DNA of 64,000 nucleotides from DATBAX01 sp963723765 (GCA_963723765.1 CAVRSD010000002.1:496001-560000), one strand, 5' to 3'. Numbered from the stretch's first letter, positions 17,488 to 27,438 are shown. Numbers and translations are program-made. Notes: generated by a model not told the origin, from the sequence alone.

Positions 17488-17703
17488 GTCGTCCTCCTGT
17501 CGAAAATTAGATAGCGCTATTTTGATTAGAAATTGTGGTTTGAAGTTGCCCGTTAGAGTGATCAACCAAGGATGAGCTTTATCTCCAAAAACTTTGGTTT
17601 GTCCCTCTGGGCACATCGCTATCCATCGGCGTGATTGAGAAAAACTTCAGCCCGGAAGGACTTCACCACAGGCAAACGGGATTGGCTCACGATTTAAGAA
17701 ACA

Positions 17704-18822
17704 TTACCGAACATCCGGCAACGGCGCTGCCGCAGCCGGAACATCATGCGGATAGTCTTTGCCAAGAAACGCGGCCACTGTCGCTGCGATCTGGGCTTGC
17801 GTGACTGGTCCAATGTTTTCACGTTCGCCGCGTGCGGGAGTATCGGGGCCGACGACTGCAATCCAGATATTTTCCGAGCCCTTTTCGTCCACTCCGTGTT
17901 CTTTCCATTCGACCAGTCCACTGCCTCGTCCGTGGTCCGTGGTGAGAATAAAAGTTGTCTTATCGCGATACTCCGGCATGGACTGCATCTGTTCCCAAAG
18001 TTGCTGCACGAAATGGTCGAAGCCATGGGCGCTCTCCAGCACCAGATCGTAACGGCCGGAATGCGCCCAGTTGTCCGTCTCACCGTAGCCTACAAATAGT
18101 ACCCGGGGCCGGCCCGTCTCTACATACTCCAGCAACGGCACCTGGATAAATGAATTGTAGGTATCCTCGTTGTCCAGCGGCGTGGTCGTGCGGTACAGTT
18201 CGTTCATCAATTCCTGGCGCGGCGAAAGATTTCCTTTCTCCGGCGGGTCCCAGCCCGTCTGCATCACCAGGCCACTACGTTTTTCGTTGAAAATATTCTG
18301 GAACGTGTTCCAGGTGCCATAGACTGCAACCTTGCCGTGAAACTCCGGCATGCGGTTCAGCCATTCGAACACGCTCACGTTGGGATTGGGCCCGAACTCA
18401 TTGCTATCGATCTTAGGGTCGGGATGCCCGGTGATCATCTCGTTGTAGCCAGGATAGGAAAATGCCATGCCATTGGTAACGTGGGCCACGCTTCCCTTGG
18501 TCTGATTGCCGAAAATCTGTCCCTGCTTTGCGATCGTGCTCCACAGAAAAGGGAACAACGCTTTGCGGCGCTCTGAAACATCGTCGCGCCAAAATTTTTC
18601 TTTAAGCTCTTTCGGGTCGGCCCAAATGCCGCCGTGTTCACTGTCCATCAAAGTTGGGTCGGCCCCGCTAAAAATCTCCTGCCAGCGGAGACCATCACTG
18701 ACGATCAAAACAACGGTGCGGGTCTTCACTTGCGAAACTTGCGCAGCGGCAGGTTCCACAACCAACATCCCGATGAAGGAAATAATCCCGACTATAAGAA
18801 CTGCCCGAAAAAGTTTGCTCAC
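17704..18822 (-). CDS. Alkaline-phosphatase-superfamily hydrolase, secreted
   Basis: A 372-aa protein of the alkaline phosphatase/phosphodiesterase fold. The GTG start at 18822 follows AGGAG; a signal peptide covers residues 1-26 (ending AAAQ). The metal-binding start TVVLIVSDGLRWQEIFSGAD and the C-terminal TTDHGRG (Asp and His ligands) are visible, together with YGETDNWAHSGRYD. The exact substrate, a phosphomonoester, diester or sulfate, is unclear. The gene lies downstream of the RNase gene but the terminator at 18891 separates them. Confidence 0.8.
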   Translation of the reverse strand: MSKLFRAVLIVGIISFIGMLVVEPAAAQVSQVKTRTVVLIVSDGLRWQEIFSGADPTLMDSEHGGIWADPKELKEKFWRDDVSERRKALFPFLWSTIAKQGQIFGNQTKGSVAHVTNGMAFSYPGYNEMITGHPDPKIDSNEFGPNPNVSVFEWLNRMPEFHGKVAVYGTWNTFQNIFNEKRSGLVMQTGWDPPEKGNLSPRQELMNELYRTTTPLDNEDTYNSFIQVPLLEYVETGRPRVLFVGYGETDNWAHSGRYDLVLESAHGFDHFVQQLWEQMQSMPEYRDKTTFILTTDHGRGSGLVEWKEHGVDEKGSENIWIAVVGPDTPARGERENIGPVTQAQIAATVAAFLGKDYPHDVPAAAAPLPDVR

Positions 18823-18890
18823 GATTTCTCCTGTAACCCGCGTGCCATTGTGCAACGTCACGACGATATCAGGCAATGCCACAAAAAAAT

Positions 18891-18914
18891 AAGACGGGCG
18901 AATTCGCCCGTCTT
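18891..18914 (-). terminator. Rho-independent terminator of the RNase gene
   Basis: A 24-base perfect palindrome (AAGACGGGCGAA and complement) followed on the minus strand by TTATTTTTTTG. It lies 33 bases downstream of the RNase stop codon. It closes the mre-rng cluster. Confidence 0.8.
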
Positions 18915-18930
18915 TGAGTTTTTTACTGAA

Positions 18931-18951
18931 AGCTGAGAGCTGAGAGCTTAG
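18931..18951. repeat. Heptanucleotide array at the 3' end of the RNase gene
   Basis: Three 7-base units: AGCTGAG twice and then AGCTTAG. The last unit includes the stop codon of the RNase gene on the opposite strand. Confidence 0.6.
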
Positions 18952-21815
18952 TTGATATCGAATTGCTCCTGGTGCAAAGCCGGATCGCTCTTCACGATGA
19001 CCGTCTTCTTGGTCAATTCTTCCATCTCGGTCAGGGCCTTGCCATTGTTGGCTTTCAGGGCCTTTCCGACTTCCGGATTGACTCGCAACATCACATCGGC
19101 ATGGTCGAGGTGCTTGGCCATTTTGCGCATCTCGATATAAATATCGTTGCAGATCGTGGTCACGGACTTTACATAGCCGGTCGAATCGCAATAAGGACAA
19201 GGCGACCCAATCGTCCGTTCCAGTGATTGCTTCACGCGCTTGCGAGTAATGGCGACCAATCCAAAGTCGTTGAATTGCAGAACTTTGGACGGTGCACGAT
19301 CGCTCTTCAGAGCCTCTTCCAGGGCTTGCATGACTTTCTGGCGATTGCGGCGTTCGTCCATATCGATGAAGTCGATAATGATGATGCCGCCCAAATCGCG
19401 CAGGCGAATCTGACGTACAATTTCCTTGATCGCGTCTACGTTGGTCTTGACGATGGTGTCTTCGAGGCGCGCCGTCTTGCCCACGTACTTGCCAGTGTTA
19501 ACGTCGATCGCCACCAACGCTTCGGTCTGGTTGATGACGATGTATCCACCGCTCTTGAGCCAGACTTTCGACTTGAGCGCCTTATTGATTTCTTCACTGA
19601 GCCCGAACTGTTCGAATAGAGGCACTTCCTTGGAGTAAAGCTTCACGCGCCTGACCAATGCAGGCTGGAAGCGGGTGGCGAAACGCAAAATGCGTTCGTA
19701 CTCCTGCTCGGTGTCAACCCAAACGGCGGAGAAATCAGATGTGACCTGATCGCGGAGAATGCGTTCGACCACATTGAGATCGTGATAGATCAGCGCCGGG
19801 GATTTGCCACTCTCGGCGCGGGTCTTAATTTCGTTCCACAGGCCTTTAAGGAAACGGATATCAGCGCGCAGCTCTTCTTCCGCAGCACCCTGTGCGGCAG
19901 TCCGAACGATAAAGCCGCCATGGCCATTTTCGCGCTCGCTGATGATGATGCGCTTCAGCCGCTGCCGTTCTTCTTCGGAAGCGATCTTGCGCGAAACTCC
20001 AGTGTGATTGACCGTCGGCATATAGACCAGGAAGCGGCCCGGCAGCGCAATGTGACTGGTGATGCGCGCGCCTTTCTTGCCGATGGGCTCCTTGGCGATC
20101 TGCACCAGGATTTCCTGGCCTTCTTTTAACAGGTCAGTAATCTGGGGAAGGTTCTGCGGTTCGCGACGTGGAAAACGGCGTCCACCGCCGCCTCGACGTC
20201 CACGCTGATTATCACGTCCTCCGCGACGCGGGTCATAACCTGGCCGTGGCGCGCGTTGCGTGAAAGCAGCCGTAGCTTCTGGGGCGCGAACTTCGACCTG
20301 GGCATCGACGGTCCCATTGCCGCGAGCTTCAGCATCGAGCAAAGCTTCGGCTTGCGCCTGCGCTTCTTCCAATTCGTTGTCTTCGGATTCCTCTTCTTCG
20401 TGCGCAGCCGCGGTATCCACGCCTTCGATTGACTCCGCGCGTTGATGGCCCTCGGAAAAAGAATCGGAGCCGAGGGATTCGACGGTTTCTACTACCGGCT
20501 CTCCCACTGCGGCGATTTCATGAGTGTGATGTTCATGATGGTCGTCATCGCGGTGGTCATCAGCCTGGTGATCCCCGGCAGAGAGCGTTTCTTCTTCCAG
20601 TTCTTCGAAAGGCGCGTCTTCATCAAGTTCTTCGACGTAGTGGGCGAGGTCCGAATCTTCTTCGTCACTCTCTTCTTCGTCGATTTCCTCCTGCTCCATA
20701 GTGCCCTCAGCAGAAGCGGCCACGGAAACTCGGTCGGAACGCTCAGGAACGATCGTGATCTTGTCGTCCAAGTCATTTTCTTCGGTCGAGATTTCCCCGA
20801 AAACTGCGGCCACATTCAATTCATGCTGTCGTTTCTGTTCCCGGTCCCATTCGGACCCCGCCGAATCGATATGTACCTGATAGGGCACAGTTGAGGGCGC
20901 TTCCACTCTTGCTTCTTCGAGTGTATCGGCGGTCTGAGCCAGGGCTTCCGCGGAATCAGCGAACAATGGCTCGTCTTCCGAAAAGGTCCCCGCCGCAGGG
21001 GGTGCGGAGGTTGGAGAAGAGAACGAACTGCGCTGTGCTGGCGGATTCTGGGCCTGACGCGAATATTTGGAAATCGACTCTCCTGGAAGCAGGATCGGCT
21101 GATACCCCGGCGGCGGCCCGTAGTCGTCAGATTGATCGCTGCGTTGCGAACGATCATTACCTGAACGATCATTGCGCTCGGGGCGGCTGAAGCGTCCTCC
21201 ACGATCCGGACGTCCTGAGCGCTCAGGGCGTTCATTTCGGCTTGGACGTTCCGTCTGCTCCGGCCTGTCAATATGCTCCACTGGAGCAGCAGTTTCTGTA
21301 GAGGCTTCCGAAACCGGACGGGCAAACTTGGAGTCAGGCATCCGCTCTCCGCGGCGGCCACGACGACGGCGGCGGCCACGGCCATCCCCCTCTTGCTGTT
21401 CCCTGCCGATTGACGGCCCGCGACTTTCGCCGGAATGCACTGAACCCTCGGAGCTTTCCGTGGGGGAAAACCCAGGTTCAGCGTGTTGCAAGACAGCATC
21501 AGTACTTGCCGGTTGGGATTGACGCTCGGAAGCATTCTCCGTTACCGGGCGATTGGTGGGAATGTCATCGACATCGTCACCCTCTTCCAGTTCCATGAAG
21601 TCGGAAACATAGAGGAAGGCGTCGCGTTCGAGGCCAATATCGACAAAAGCCGACTGCATCCCGGGAAGGACGCGGGTGACTCTGCCTTTGTAAATGGAGC
21701 CGGCTAAGGTGTATTCGTTCTCGCGTTCGAGATAGATCTCGGCGAGGAGGTCGTCTTCGACCATCCCAACTTTGGTTTCATGTGGGGTGGTCGATACAAA
21801 CAATTCTTTTGACAT
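18948..21815 (-). CDS. rng: Ribonuclease E/G family protein with large S1-domain insertion
   Basis: A 955-aa Rne/Rng endoribonuclease. The S1 RNA-binding domain begins normally (AGSIYKGRVTRVLPGMQSAF, about residues 38-57) but is split after about residue 85. A stretch of about 470 residues rich in E, D, R, G, S and P follows, with an Arg/Gly-rich end (GGRDNQRGRRGGGGRRFPRR). The S1 sequence resumes near residue 560 (LLKEGQEILVQIAKEPIG). The DNase-I-like catalytic domain is intact: VAIDVNTGKYVG (Asp about 771) and IIIDFIDMDERR (Asp about 815), and the zinc-link CPYC is at 873. It acts in mRNA decay and rRNA processing. It lies directly behind rodA in the cell-shape cluster. A 236-bp-plus overlapping open frame in the insertion is a shadow. 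Confidence 0.92.
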   Translation of the reverse strand: MSKELFVSTTPHETKVGMVEDDLLAEIYLERENEYTLAGSIYKGRVTRVLPGMQSAFVDIGLERDAFLYVSDFMELEEGDDVDDIPTNRPVTENASERQSQPASTDAVLQHAEPGFSPTESSEGSVHSGESRGPSIGREQQEGDGRGRRRRRGRRGERMPDSKFARPVSEASTETAAPVEHIDRPEQTERPSRNERPERSGRPDRGGRFSRPERNDRSGNDRSQRSDQSDDYGPPPGYQPILLPGESISKYSRQAQNPPAQRSSFSSPTSAPPAAGTFSEDEPLFADSAEALAQTADTLEEARVEAPSTVPYQVHIDSAGSEWDREQKRQHELNVAAVFGEISTEENDLDDKITIVPERSDRVSVAASAEGTMEQEEIDEEESDEEDSDLAHYVEELDEDAPFEELEEETLSAGDHQADDHRDDDHHEHHTHEIAAVGEPVVETVESLGSDSFSEGHQRAESIEGVDTAAAHEEEESEDNELEEAQAQAEALLDAEARGNGTVDAQVEVRAPEATAAFTQRAPRPGYDPRRGGRDNQRGRRGGGGRRFPRREPQNLPQITDLLKEGQEILVQIAKEPIGKKGARITSHIALPGRFLVYMPTVNHTGVSRKIASEEERQRLKRIIISERENGHGGFIVRTAAQGAAEEELRADIRFLKGLWNEIKTRAESGKSPALIYHDLNVVERILRDQVTSDFSAVWVDTEQEYERILRFATRFQPALVRRVKLYSKEVPLFEQFGLSEEINKALKSKVWLKSGGYIVINQTEALVAIDVNTGKYVGKTARLEDTIVKTNVDAIKEIVRQIRLRDLGGIIIIDFIDMDERRNRQKVMQALEEALKSDRAPSKVLQFNDFGLVAITRKRVKQSLERTIGSPCPYCDSTGYVKSVTTICNDIYIEMRKMAKHLDHADVMLRVNPEVGKALKANNGKALTEMEELTKKTVIVKSDPALHQEQFDIN

Positions 21816-22251
21816 GCAAACTCCGGTCCGTGGCCTTAAGGCCTACGGATTCATCGGACGAATTGCAGGAAGGGACGGGGAGGATCGAGAGCTGCGATGG
21901 TTGGGCCACGCAAAGGACAGCTGGGGCCTCGGAGTTCTCTCCGTGACCGGAACCGTTGCGCAAGCTTAATAATCTTTTCCACTAATCGCATTTCACGCGC
22001 TACCGGCTTTGTGACCGCTCTCTCAAGATCCTCGGGATCAGAGGGGGCCGTTACCTGCCAGGAAGCGCTTTCGCTTCAATCCTGCCCGGCCTTTGACTGC
22101 TTATTCTGGCCGGTGAGTGCCCTCTTTACGCGAGGGCGATCGTTTTCTTGGTTCTAGATCTTTTCCTGGTTCTAGATCTTCAAAGATCTCTAAATTTTTT
22201 CCGCGCCTGGCTGGCGCGAGTCGCTAAACACTTCGCCATCTTCCTCCCGCT
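21816..22251 (-). other. 436-base spacer/leader between rodA and the RNase gene
   Basis: No convincing gene. It contains a 14-base direct repeat TGGTTCTAGATCTT at 22149-22162 and 22167-22180, then an AGATCTT hairpin next to a T6 tract on the plus strand. On the minus strand it would form a long 5' leader for the RNase mRNA, with several G/C hairpins; RNase E genes are often feedback-controlled through such leaders, but no conserved element could be identified here. Confidence 0.4.
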
Positions 22252-23352
22252 TCAGTTCACAAAGCGGCGCATCCGTACATTCATGACCATACCCAGCGCC
22301 AGGAACATAAACAGGACGGAAGACCCGCCATAACTCATTAAAGGCAAAGGTATTCCGGTGACCGGCATAAAACCGACCACCATGCCAACGTTGACCAGGA
22401 TATGGAAACTAAGCACAGCCACCACACCCATGACGATGAACGTGCCAGCGCGGTCGGGCGCTGTTTGCGCGTTCTGAGTCAACCTCATTAGCACTATAAA
22501 GTATAGCAGTAACAGCCCTAGCGCGCCGATAAATCCATGTTCTTCGGCGAATGCAGCAAAGATGAAATCCGTCTGCGGAACGGGAAGAAAAGACAGATGA
22601 GTTTGCGATCCCTCCGTGCTGCCCCAGATCCCCCCGGAACCTACTGCAATCAAGGATTGATTTACCTGATAGCCGGATCCCTGACTGTCCGCATCGGGAT
22701 GAATAAAGCTGGTCAGGCGATCCCGCTGATAGGGCTTCAGAACATGCACGCGCGGGACAAAGAACACTGCGCCGATACCGATAGCAGCTAGCAGGGCAAC
22801 TACCAATCCCTGTCTAAGCTGCAACCCTCCCAGAAATATGCCACTGATGGCGATCGGGAGGTAGGTAAGTGCCGTCCCCAGATCGGGTTGGGCCAAAACC
22901 ATCAGCATGGGAACGCCTACAATGGCCCCGGCTTTGACGAAGTCCGACCAGGAAAGCTCTCTTTGTTGCAGGTCGGCGAAATACTTGGCCACCGCCAGAA
23001 TCAGGATCAGCTTGACCCATTCCGAAGGCTGAAAGTGCTGTCCACCGGGCATCTTCACCCAGCGCCGGGCTCCCAGATATTTCTGTCCAAAAATCAACAC
23101 CATCATCAACGATCCGATGGCAGCGATGTACATCCAATGCACCCGCTCCAGCAGCACCTGGTAATTGAAAAAACTGACCAGAAACATGCCGCCAACGCCA
23201 CCCACAATCCAGTAAAGCTGCTTGATGTGCGAACCGGCAAACTTTGTGTGCTCGGTAGCGCTGCGAATCTCCAAAACCCCCAAACCACAAATGGCCAGGA
23301 CAAAGATAAAAAGCACCCAGTCGAAATCGCGGAATGAAATATAACGTGCCAT
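22252..23352 (-). CDS. rodA: Rod-shape-determining protein RodA (SEDS glycosyltransferase)
   Basis: A 366-aa SEDS-family protein with about ten membrane segments. Family signatures are LGARRWVKMPGGQHFQPSEW, VLAQPDLGTALTYLPIA, QVNQSLIAVGSGGIWG and the C-terminal TGIPLPLMSYGGSSVLFMFL. RodA polymerises lipid II for side-wall peptidoglycan, working with PBP2 (mrdA), whose gene is immediately upstream in transcription. Its start codon is preceded by a heptanucleotide array rather than a Shine-Dalgarno site. Confidence 0.95.
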   Translation of the reverse strand: MARYISFRDFDWVLFIFVLAICGLGVLEIRSATEHTKFAGSHIKQLYWIVGGVGGMFLVSFFNYQVLLERVHWMYIAAIGSLMMVLIFGQKYLGARRWVKMPGGQHFQPSEWVKLILILAVAKYFADLQQRELSWSDFVKAGAIVGVPMLMVLAQPDLGTALTYLPIAISGIFLGGLQLRQGLVVALLAAIGIGAVFFVPRVHVLKPYQRDRLTSFIHPDADSQGSGYQVNQSLIAVGSGGIWGSTEGSQTHLSFLPVPQTDFIFAAFAEEHGFIGALGLLLLYFIVLMRLTQNAQTAPDRAGTFIVMGVVAVLSFHILVNVGMVVGFMPVTGIPLPLMSYGGSSVLFMFLALGMVMNVRMRRFVN

Positions 23353-23358
23353 AAATCA

Positions 23359-23426
23359 GTCGTTGGTCGTTCGTCCTTGGTCGTTCGCCAAGCTAGAGCC
23401 TAGCGCCTAAAGCCCAGAGCCTACCC
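23359..23426. repeat. Heptanucleotide arrays filling the rodA-mrdA spacer
   Basis: Four units from 23359 to 23386 (GTCGTTG, GTCGTTC and variants), then after 5 bases five units of a second type from 23392 (GCTAGAG, CCTAGCG and variants) up to 23426, the mrdA stop. The spacer is thus almost wholly heptad repeat. Confidence 0.7.
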
Positions 23427-25367
23427 TATTGCAATCCCGGCGCAGCGGTGGCCAGCGGCAAGCGCTGCTTCGCCAAGTCCACCACAAAATGGCCCCCGTG
23501 GAGATCGTCGTCATCGCCGTTCCATACCGCTCCCACTTCTACTTTCTTATTCTCCCCTGCGACTTTGGTGGATGGTTTCCGTTGTTTGTCCACGTACGCC
23601 TTAATTACCTGCGTTGCCAGACGGGCCGCCAACTTGCCATGCTCGCCGCCTTCGAACAGAACGCACACAATGATGTCAGGATTGCGCCGGGGCGTGAATC
23701 CCACGAACCACCCGTTCTGATTCAAAGCCTCGTTGCCCATATGCTTGGCACGCACTGCCAGCGAGACAATCTGCGCCGATCCTGTCTTTCCGGCGATATC
23801 GATTCCTGGAACATGCGCGGATGGTGCCGTCCCTTCGGGCAGTAGCACTCGGCTCATCGCGTCGGTAATCAGGTTGAATCCGTCCGCATCAATCGGAATA
23901 TTCTTCACGTCCATCATGTGACTGGCTTCGACATATTCCGGTGGAAGCCCCGCTGGGTTGGCCACATGCGGAACCACCATGCGTCCATCCATCGAGATGG
24001 CGGCGATCGCGCGCATGAGCTGTACCGGCGTAGTTGCAACTGGCACCCTGCCCGATGCCCACCGAAATGGTTTCGCCGGCAAACCACTTTTGCTTGAAGT
24101 TGCGGACCTTCCATTCCTCCGATGGCATGATCCCGCTCACTTCCTGCGGCAAGTCGATGCCAGTCTTCTGTCCCAATCCAAGAGCCGTCGCATATTTTGC
24201 GATGCGGTCGATGCCCAGCTTTTCCGCCAGGGTGTAAAAGAAAACGTCGCAAGACTGATAGATCGCTTTGGTCAGATCGACCGCGCCGTGGCCAGTTTTC
24301 ACCCAGCAGCCGAATCGCCGGCCGTAGAACGTGGCCCCGCCAGTGCAGTTCACATGCAGAGTCTGGGCGATGCCTTCCTGCCAGCCCGCAACCGACATAA
24401 GGATCTTGAAGGTCGAGCCGGGCGCGAGCTGCGCCTGGATCGCTTTGTTCAACAGCGGCTTGTCAGGATCGGTGACCAGCTTGTTCCACTCTTCGCGTGA
24501 AATTCGAACCGCGAAATCGTTGGGATCGTAGGTGGGCCGGCTGACCATGGCCAGGATTTCTCCGGTGTGCGGGTCCATCGCGATCATCGCGCCGTTCTTG
24601 TCTCCCATGGCTTCTTCGGCGGCAATCTGCAGATCGATGTCCACCGTCAGCTTAAGGGTATGGCCGGGCTCGGCGGGCTTTTCCGCCAGTTGTCCCACCT
24701 CTTTGCCGTGACTATTCACCACTTCCTGGCGGGAACCATTCTTGCCCATCAAGGTCTGGTTATATTGCAGCTCCACGCCCGACCTGCCCACCACGTCGCC
24801 GGGACTGTACAAATCGAATTGCGGCTGGTTGAGCATGTCGCCGCTGACTTCCCCGACGTAGCCGATCAGATGGGCCATGAAACCGTTGCGGGGATAAAGC
24901 CGCCGGTGCGCCATGATGGTGTCCAGCTCGGGCAGCTCATTGCGATGGGCCTCGATGAAAGCCAGTTCGTCCGGCGTGATGTCGTCTTTGAGATAAATGG
25001 GCTGGTATTGCGGAACGCCGGAAAATTTCTTGATGCGCTCGCGCACTTCTTTGGGATCAAGATGCAGGCCTTGCGCGATAAGCTCAGCGTCCGCAGTCAG
25101 ATCGCGGGAAGAGTCACGCAGCAACAAGGCCGTGAACGACGGATAGTTGTCCACGATGGTGCGGCCTTCGCGATCGAGGATTTTGCCGCGTGGCGCCAGA
25201 ATCGGAACATTGCGGACCCGGTTTTTTTCCGCGAGCCCGGCGTACAGGGCGCTCTGCGTCACCTGCAGCCGCCACAATCCGTAAGCCAATAGCAGAAAAA
25301 TACCGAGGATGATGTATTGCACCGCGGTCAGGCGGACTAGCGAAACTTTTTCGTCGCGGCCAAACAT
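23426..25367 (-). CDS. mrdA: Penicillin-binding protein 2, frameshifted
   Basis: About 646 aa after removal of one extra base near 24042. A membrane anchor lies at residues 15-32. A PBP-dimer domain follows, starting NVPILAPRGKILDREGRTIV, then the transpeptidase with SxxK at 318-321 (PGSTFKIL), SxN-like SCD at 372-374 and, in the second frame, the KTG box in IAGKTGSAQIV. The junction is GIGQGA followed by VATTPVQLMRAIAAI. It cross-links peptidoglycan in the elongasome with RodA and MreBCD. The gene should be essential, so the break is almost certainly an error in the sequence. Confidence 0.92.
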
Positions 25368-25374
25368 AGAATCA

Positions 25375-25554
25375 GTCGTTGGTCATTGGTCGTTCGTCGT
25401 TGGCTTGCTTAGCATTTGGGCCAACGAGCTTTGATTTGACAAGCTTAGGTTAACTCCATTGTAAACCGTGAGAGGGATGCACTAGACCGCAGGCCGAGTG
25501 ACCAAGGTCATACAGTCTTGGCTTAGGCTTTAGGCGCAACGACCAACGATCGAC
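25375..25554. repeat. Heptanucleotide arrays at both ends of the mrdA-mreD spacer
   Basis: Four units at 25375-25402 (GTCGTTG, GTCATTG and variants) lie just before the mrdA start. The other end, 25520-25554, has five units (GCTTTAG, GACCAAC and others) in roughly inverted orientation. The 118 bases in the middle show nothing recognisable. Confidence 0.6.
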
Positions 25555-25584
25555 CTAGAGTTTTCAAGCCCCAGAGCCGGCTCT

Positions 25585-26103
25585 TCACGTTCTCTGCTTG
25601 AAGCGGTCGAGCACGGCAAACAAGGCAACGGCCACCACGGCATTCAGCAACGCGGCCACCAACTCATGCTGCCAGGTATAGTGCATATTCATTCGCAGCA
25701 TGCCTCGAGCCACGGAAAAATAAATCACCTGATGGGCCACATAGAAAAACAGCGTCACCAGGAACCGGGCCCCGGCATTTTCCACGTCCAGCTTTACTCC
25801 CAACGAGGATGCAGCATAGCCCACGACCGTCTTGGTCAGGCTGTAGAGCCCGAGGGGTTGATGGGTCAGCGCGTCCTGCGCCAGACCAACAATCGCGCCC
25901 GTGAGCAATCCAGCCACCTGGCTGCGGCGGGCAATGGCAAAGAAAATCACCACTAACAGCGGCAAATCGAAATACGTAAAGAACGGGAAGCGTACGGGCA
26001 GAAACGCCTGCAAAAACAACGCAACCAGCGGTACCCCAATGGTCACCGGAATACTGAACCGGTAAACCTCAATCTGCTCATTGGATGTGTAAGTGATAGG
26101 CAC
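25585..26103 (-). CDS. mreD: Rod-shape-determining protein MreD
   Basis: A 172-aa membrane protein with about five hydrophobic segments (for example VPLVALFLQAFLPVRF and LPLLVVIFFAIARRS), and the family-like GAIVGLAQDALTHQPLGLYS. The GTG start at 26103 is chosen because it comes one base after the corrected mreC stop (26105-26107), giving translational coupling; the longer open frame to 26280 is mreC tail in the wrong frame. MreD is the membrane partner of MreC in the elongasome. Confidence 0.88.
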   Translation of the reverse strand: MPITYTSNEQIEVYRFSIPVTIGVPLVALFLQAFLPVRFPFFTYFDLPLLVVIFFAIARRSQVAGLLTGAIVGLAQDALTHQPLGLYSLTKTVVGYAASSLGVKLDVENAGARFLVTLFFYVAHQVIYFSVARGMLRMNMHYTWQHELVAALLNAVVAVALFAVLDRFKQRT

Positions 26104-26104
26104 G

Positions 26105-27342
26105 CTATTGGGGGTTCTTCTCCGGCGCGGAATCGGTTTGAGGCGGCGCTTTGGGTTGACTACCTGCCGGCTTGGCGACTGAATTCCCTGTTTTAGCGGG
26201 TGGGACTGCCGGTTTCGTGGTCGTCCCAGTCGAGATAACCGCTGGATTGCTGCTAGCTTTGGGCGCGGCCACAGGCGCACTCAGCAGGCTTGGAGCTCAC
26301 GAGTTCCTGGTGCCTCGGGTTTCACGGCCGGCGGAGTCGCCGGCGAAGTCGCAACCGTTCCGCCTGTGGTCGTCTGCTTGGAATCGGCTGGAGGATTGTC
26401 CGGCACGGATGGGAGCCGCTGGGTGAGAATATCCACTGCGCGTACCGGCCCGGAGTCCGCCACTGACGGAGCCCGATCTTCTTTCTTCGTAATCACCAGA
26501 ACTTCTTCTAGCCTGTCCAAATCGGCGGCCGGCTTTACGCGAATCTTGAGAAACGACTCTGGTCCCGGCGAAACCTGGCTTACCGTGCCGACTAACAATC
26601 CCTTGGGAAAGATCCGGTCGCCGCCGCTGGTCAGCACTTTTTCGCCGGTCTCAATTTGTTCATCGTTCATGATCTTGTCGAGGACGAGCTCCCCCGAAGC
26701 GGTTCCCTTCAAAACACCCTGCAACCGGGATTTCTCCAGGATCACACCGACTCCGCTCGATTGATCGTTGATGAGCAGGACTTGAGAGGTCGAGTTGTAC
26801 ACGTGCAGCACTTTCCCGACGACCCCTCCGGCGGTAATCACCGCCATGTCTTTTCCTATCTCTTTATCGCTCTCGGCATCGCTGTCGGTAACCCTTCCGA
26901 TTCCATCGCGCGCACCCTTATCGATATAAACCAATCGCGATTGCTCGCTGCCACTGGAGCCAATGACTTGGGCCGGCATGGTTTGCGAAATGAATTGCTC
27001 GCGGAAGCCAAGTAGGGCCTGCAAACGCTGCGCCTGTTCCGCGTCCTGGCTGAGGCGTACCTGCTCCAGGCGCAACCGCTCGATCTCTTCATTCAACTGG
27101 CGGTTTTCCTGGCGCACGCCTCGCAAATACAAATAGTTGTGCCACATGCCGGAAATGCCGTCCTGCGACCAGACCAGAATTTTTTCGAATGGGGTAACGG
27201 CCCCGACCACCCAGACCCGGATCAATCGGCTGGATTCATTCTCGCTGGAGCGCCTCACCTGGACCGCCAGTCCCAGCACTTGCGCAAATAAAATCGCCAC
27301 CAGAATGGTGACGTTGCGATAGCGGGTGACGAGGTTTTCCAT
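26105..27342 (-). CDS. mreC: Rod-shape-determining protein MreC, frameshifted
   Basis: About 412 aa after restoring one missing base near 26296 (probably GAGGCT read as GAGCT). One membrane segment near the N-terminus (VTILVAILFAQVLGLAVQVR), a coiled coil around residues 75-110 (ENRQLNEEIERLRLEQVRLS) and the beta-barrel domain with VITAGGVVGKVLHVYNSTSQ and VLTSGGDRIFPKGLLVGTVS. The tail is long and Pro/Ala/Thr-rich; after the frameshift it continues APSLLSAPVAAPKASSNP and ends PEKNPQ one base before mreD. MreC scaffolds PBP2 activation. Confidence 0.88.
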
Positions 27343-27350
27343 GAATCAGC

Positions 27351-27435
27351 TACTAGCCTCTAGCTGCTAGCTTATAGCAAGCTTGGATTTCGTTGTGGTT
27401 GCTAGGAGCTAGTAGCGAGTGACTAGAAGCTGCCC
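27351..27435. repeat. Heptanucleotide arrays, inverted, at both ends of the mreC-mreB spacer
   Basis: Four units at 27351-27378 (TACTAGC, CTCTAGC and variants) and five at 27401-27435 (GCTAGGA, GCTAGTA and variants). The unit on one side is the complement of that on the other (GCTAG core). Only about 22 bases lie between. Confidence 0.7.
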
Positions 27436-27438
27436 GTT

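Noticed and set aside
20816..21535. 239-codon frame on the same strand within the RNase insertion
   Set aside because: It is a shifted reading of the low-complexity insert; the RNase frame is continuous and contains all motifs.
23359..23426. CRISPR-like short repeats
   Set aside because: Units are 7 bases long with no unique spacers between them and no cas genes anywhere in the window.
26104..26280. 59-residue Arg-rich N-terminal extension of MreD
   Set aside because: This is the mreC tail read in the wrong frame after the frameshift near 26296; the proper MreD start is GTG 26103.
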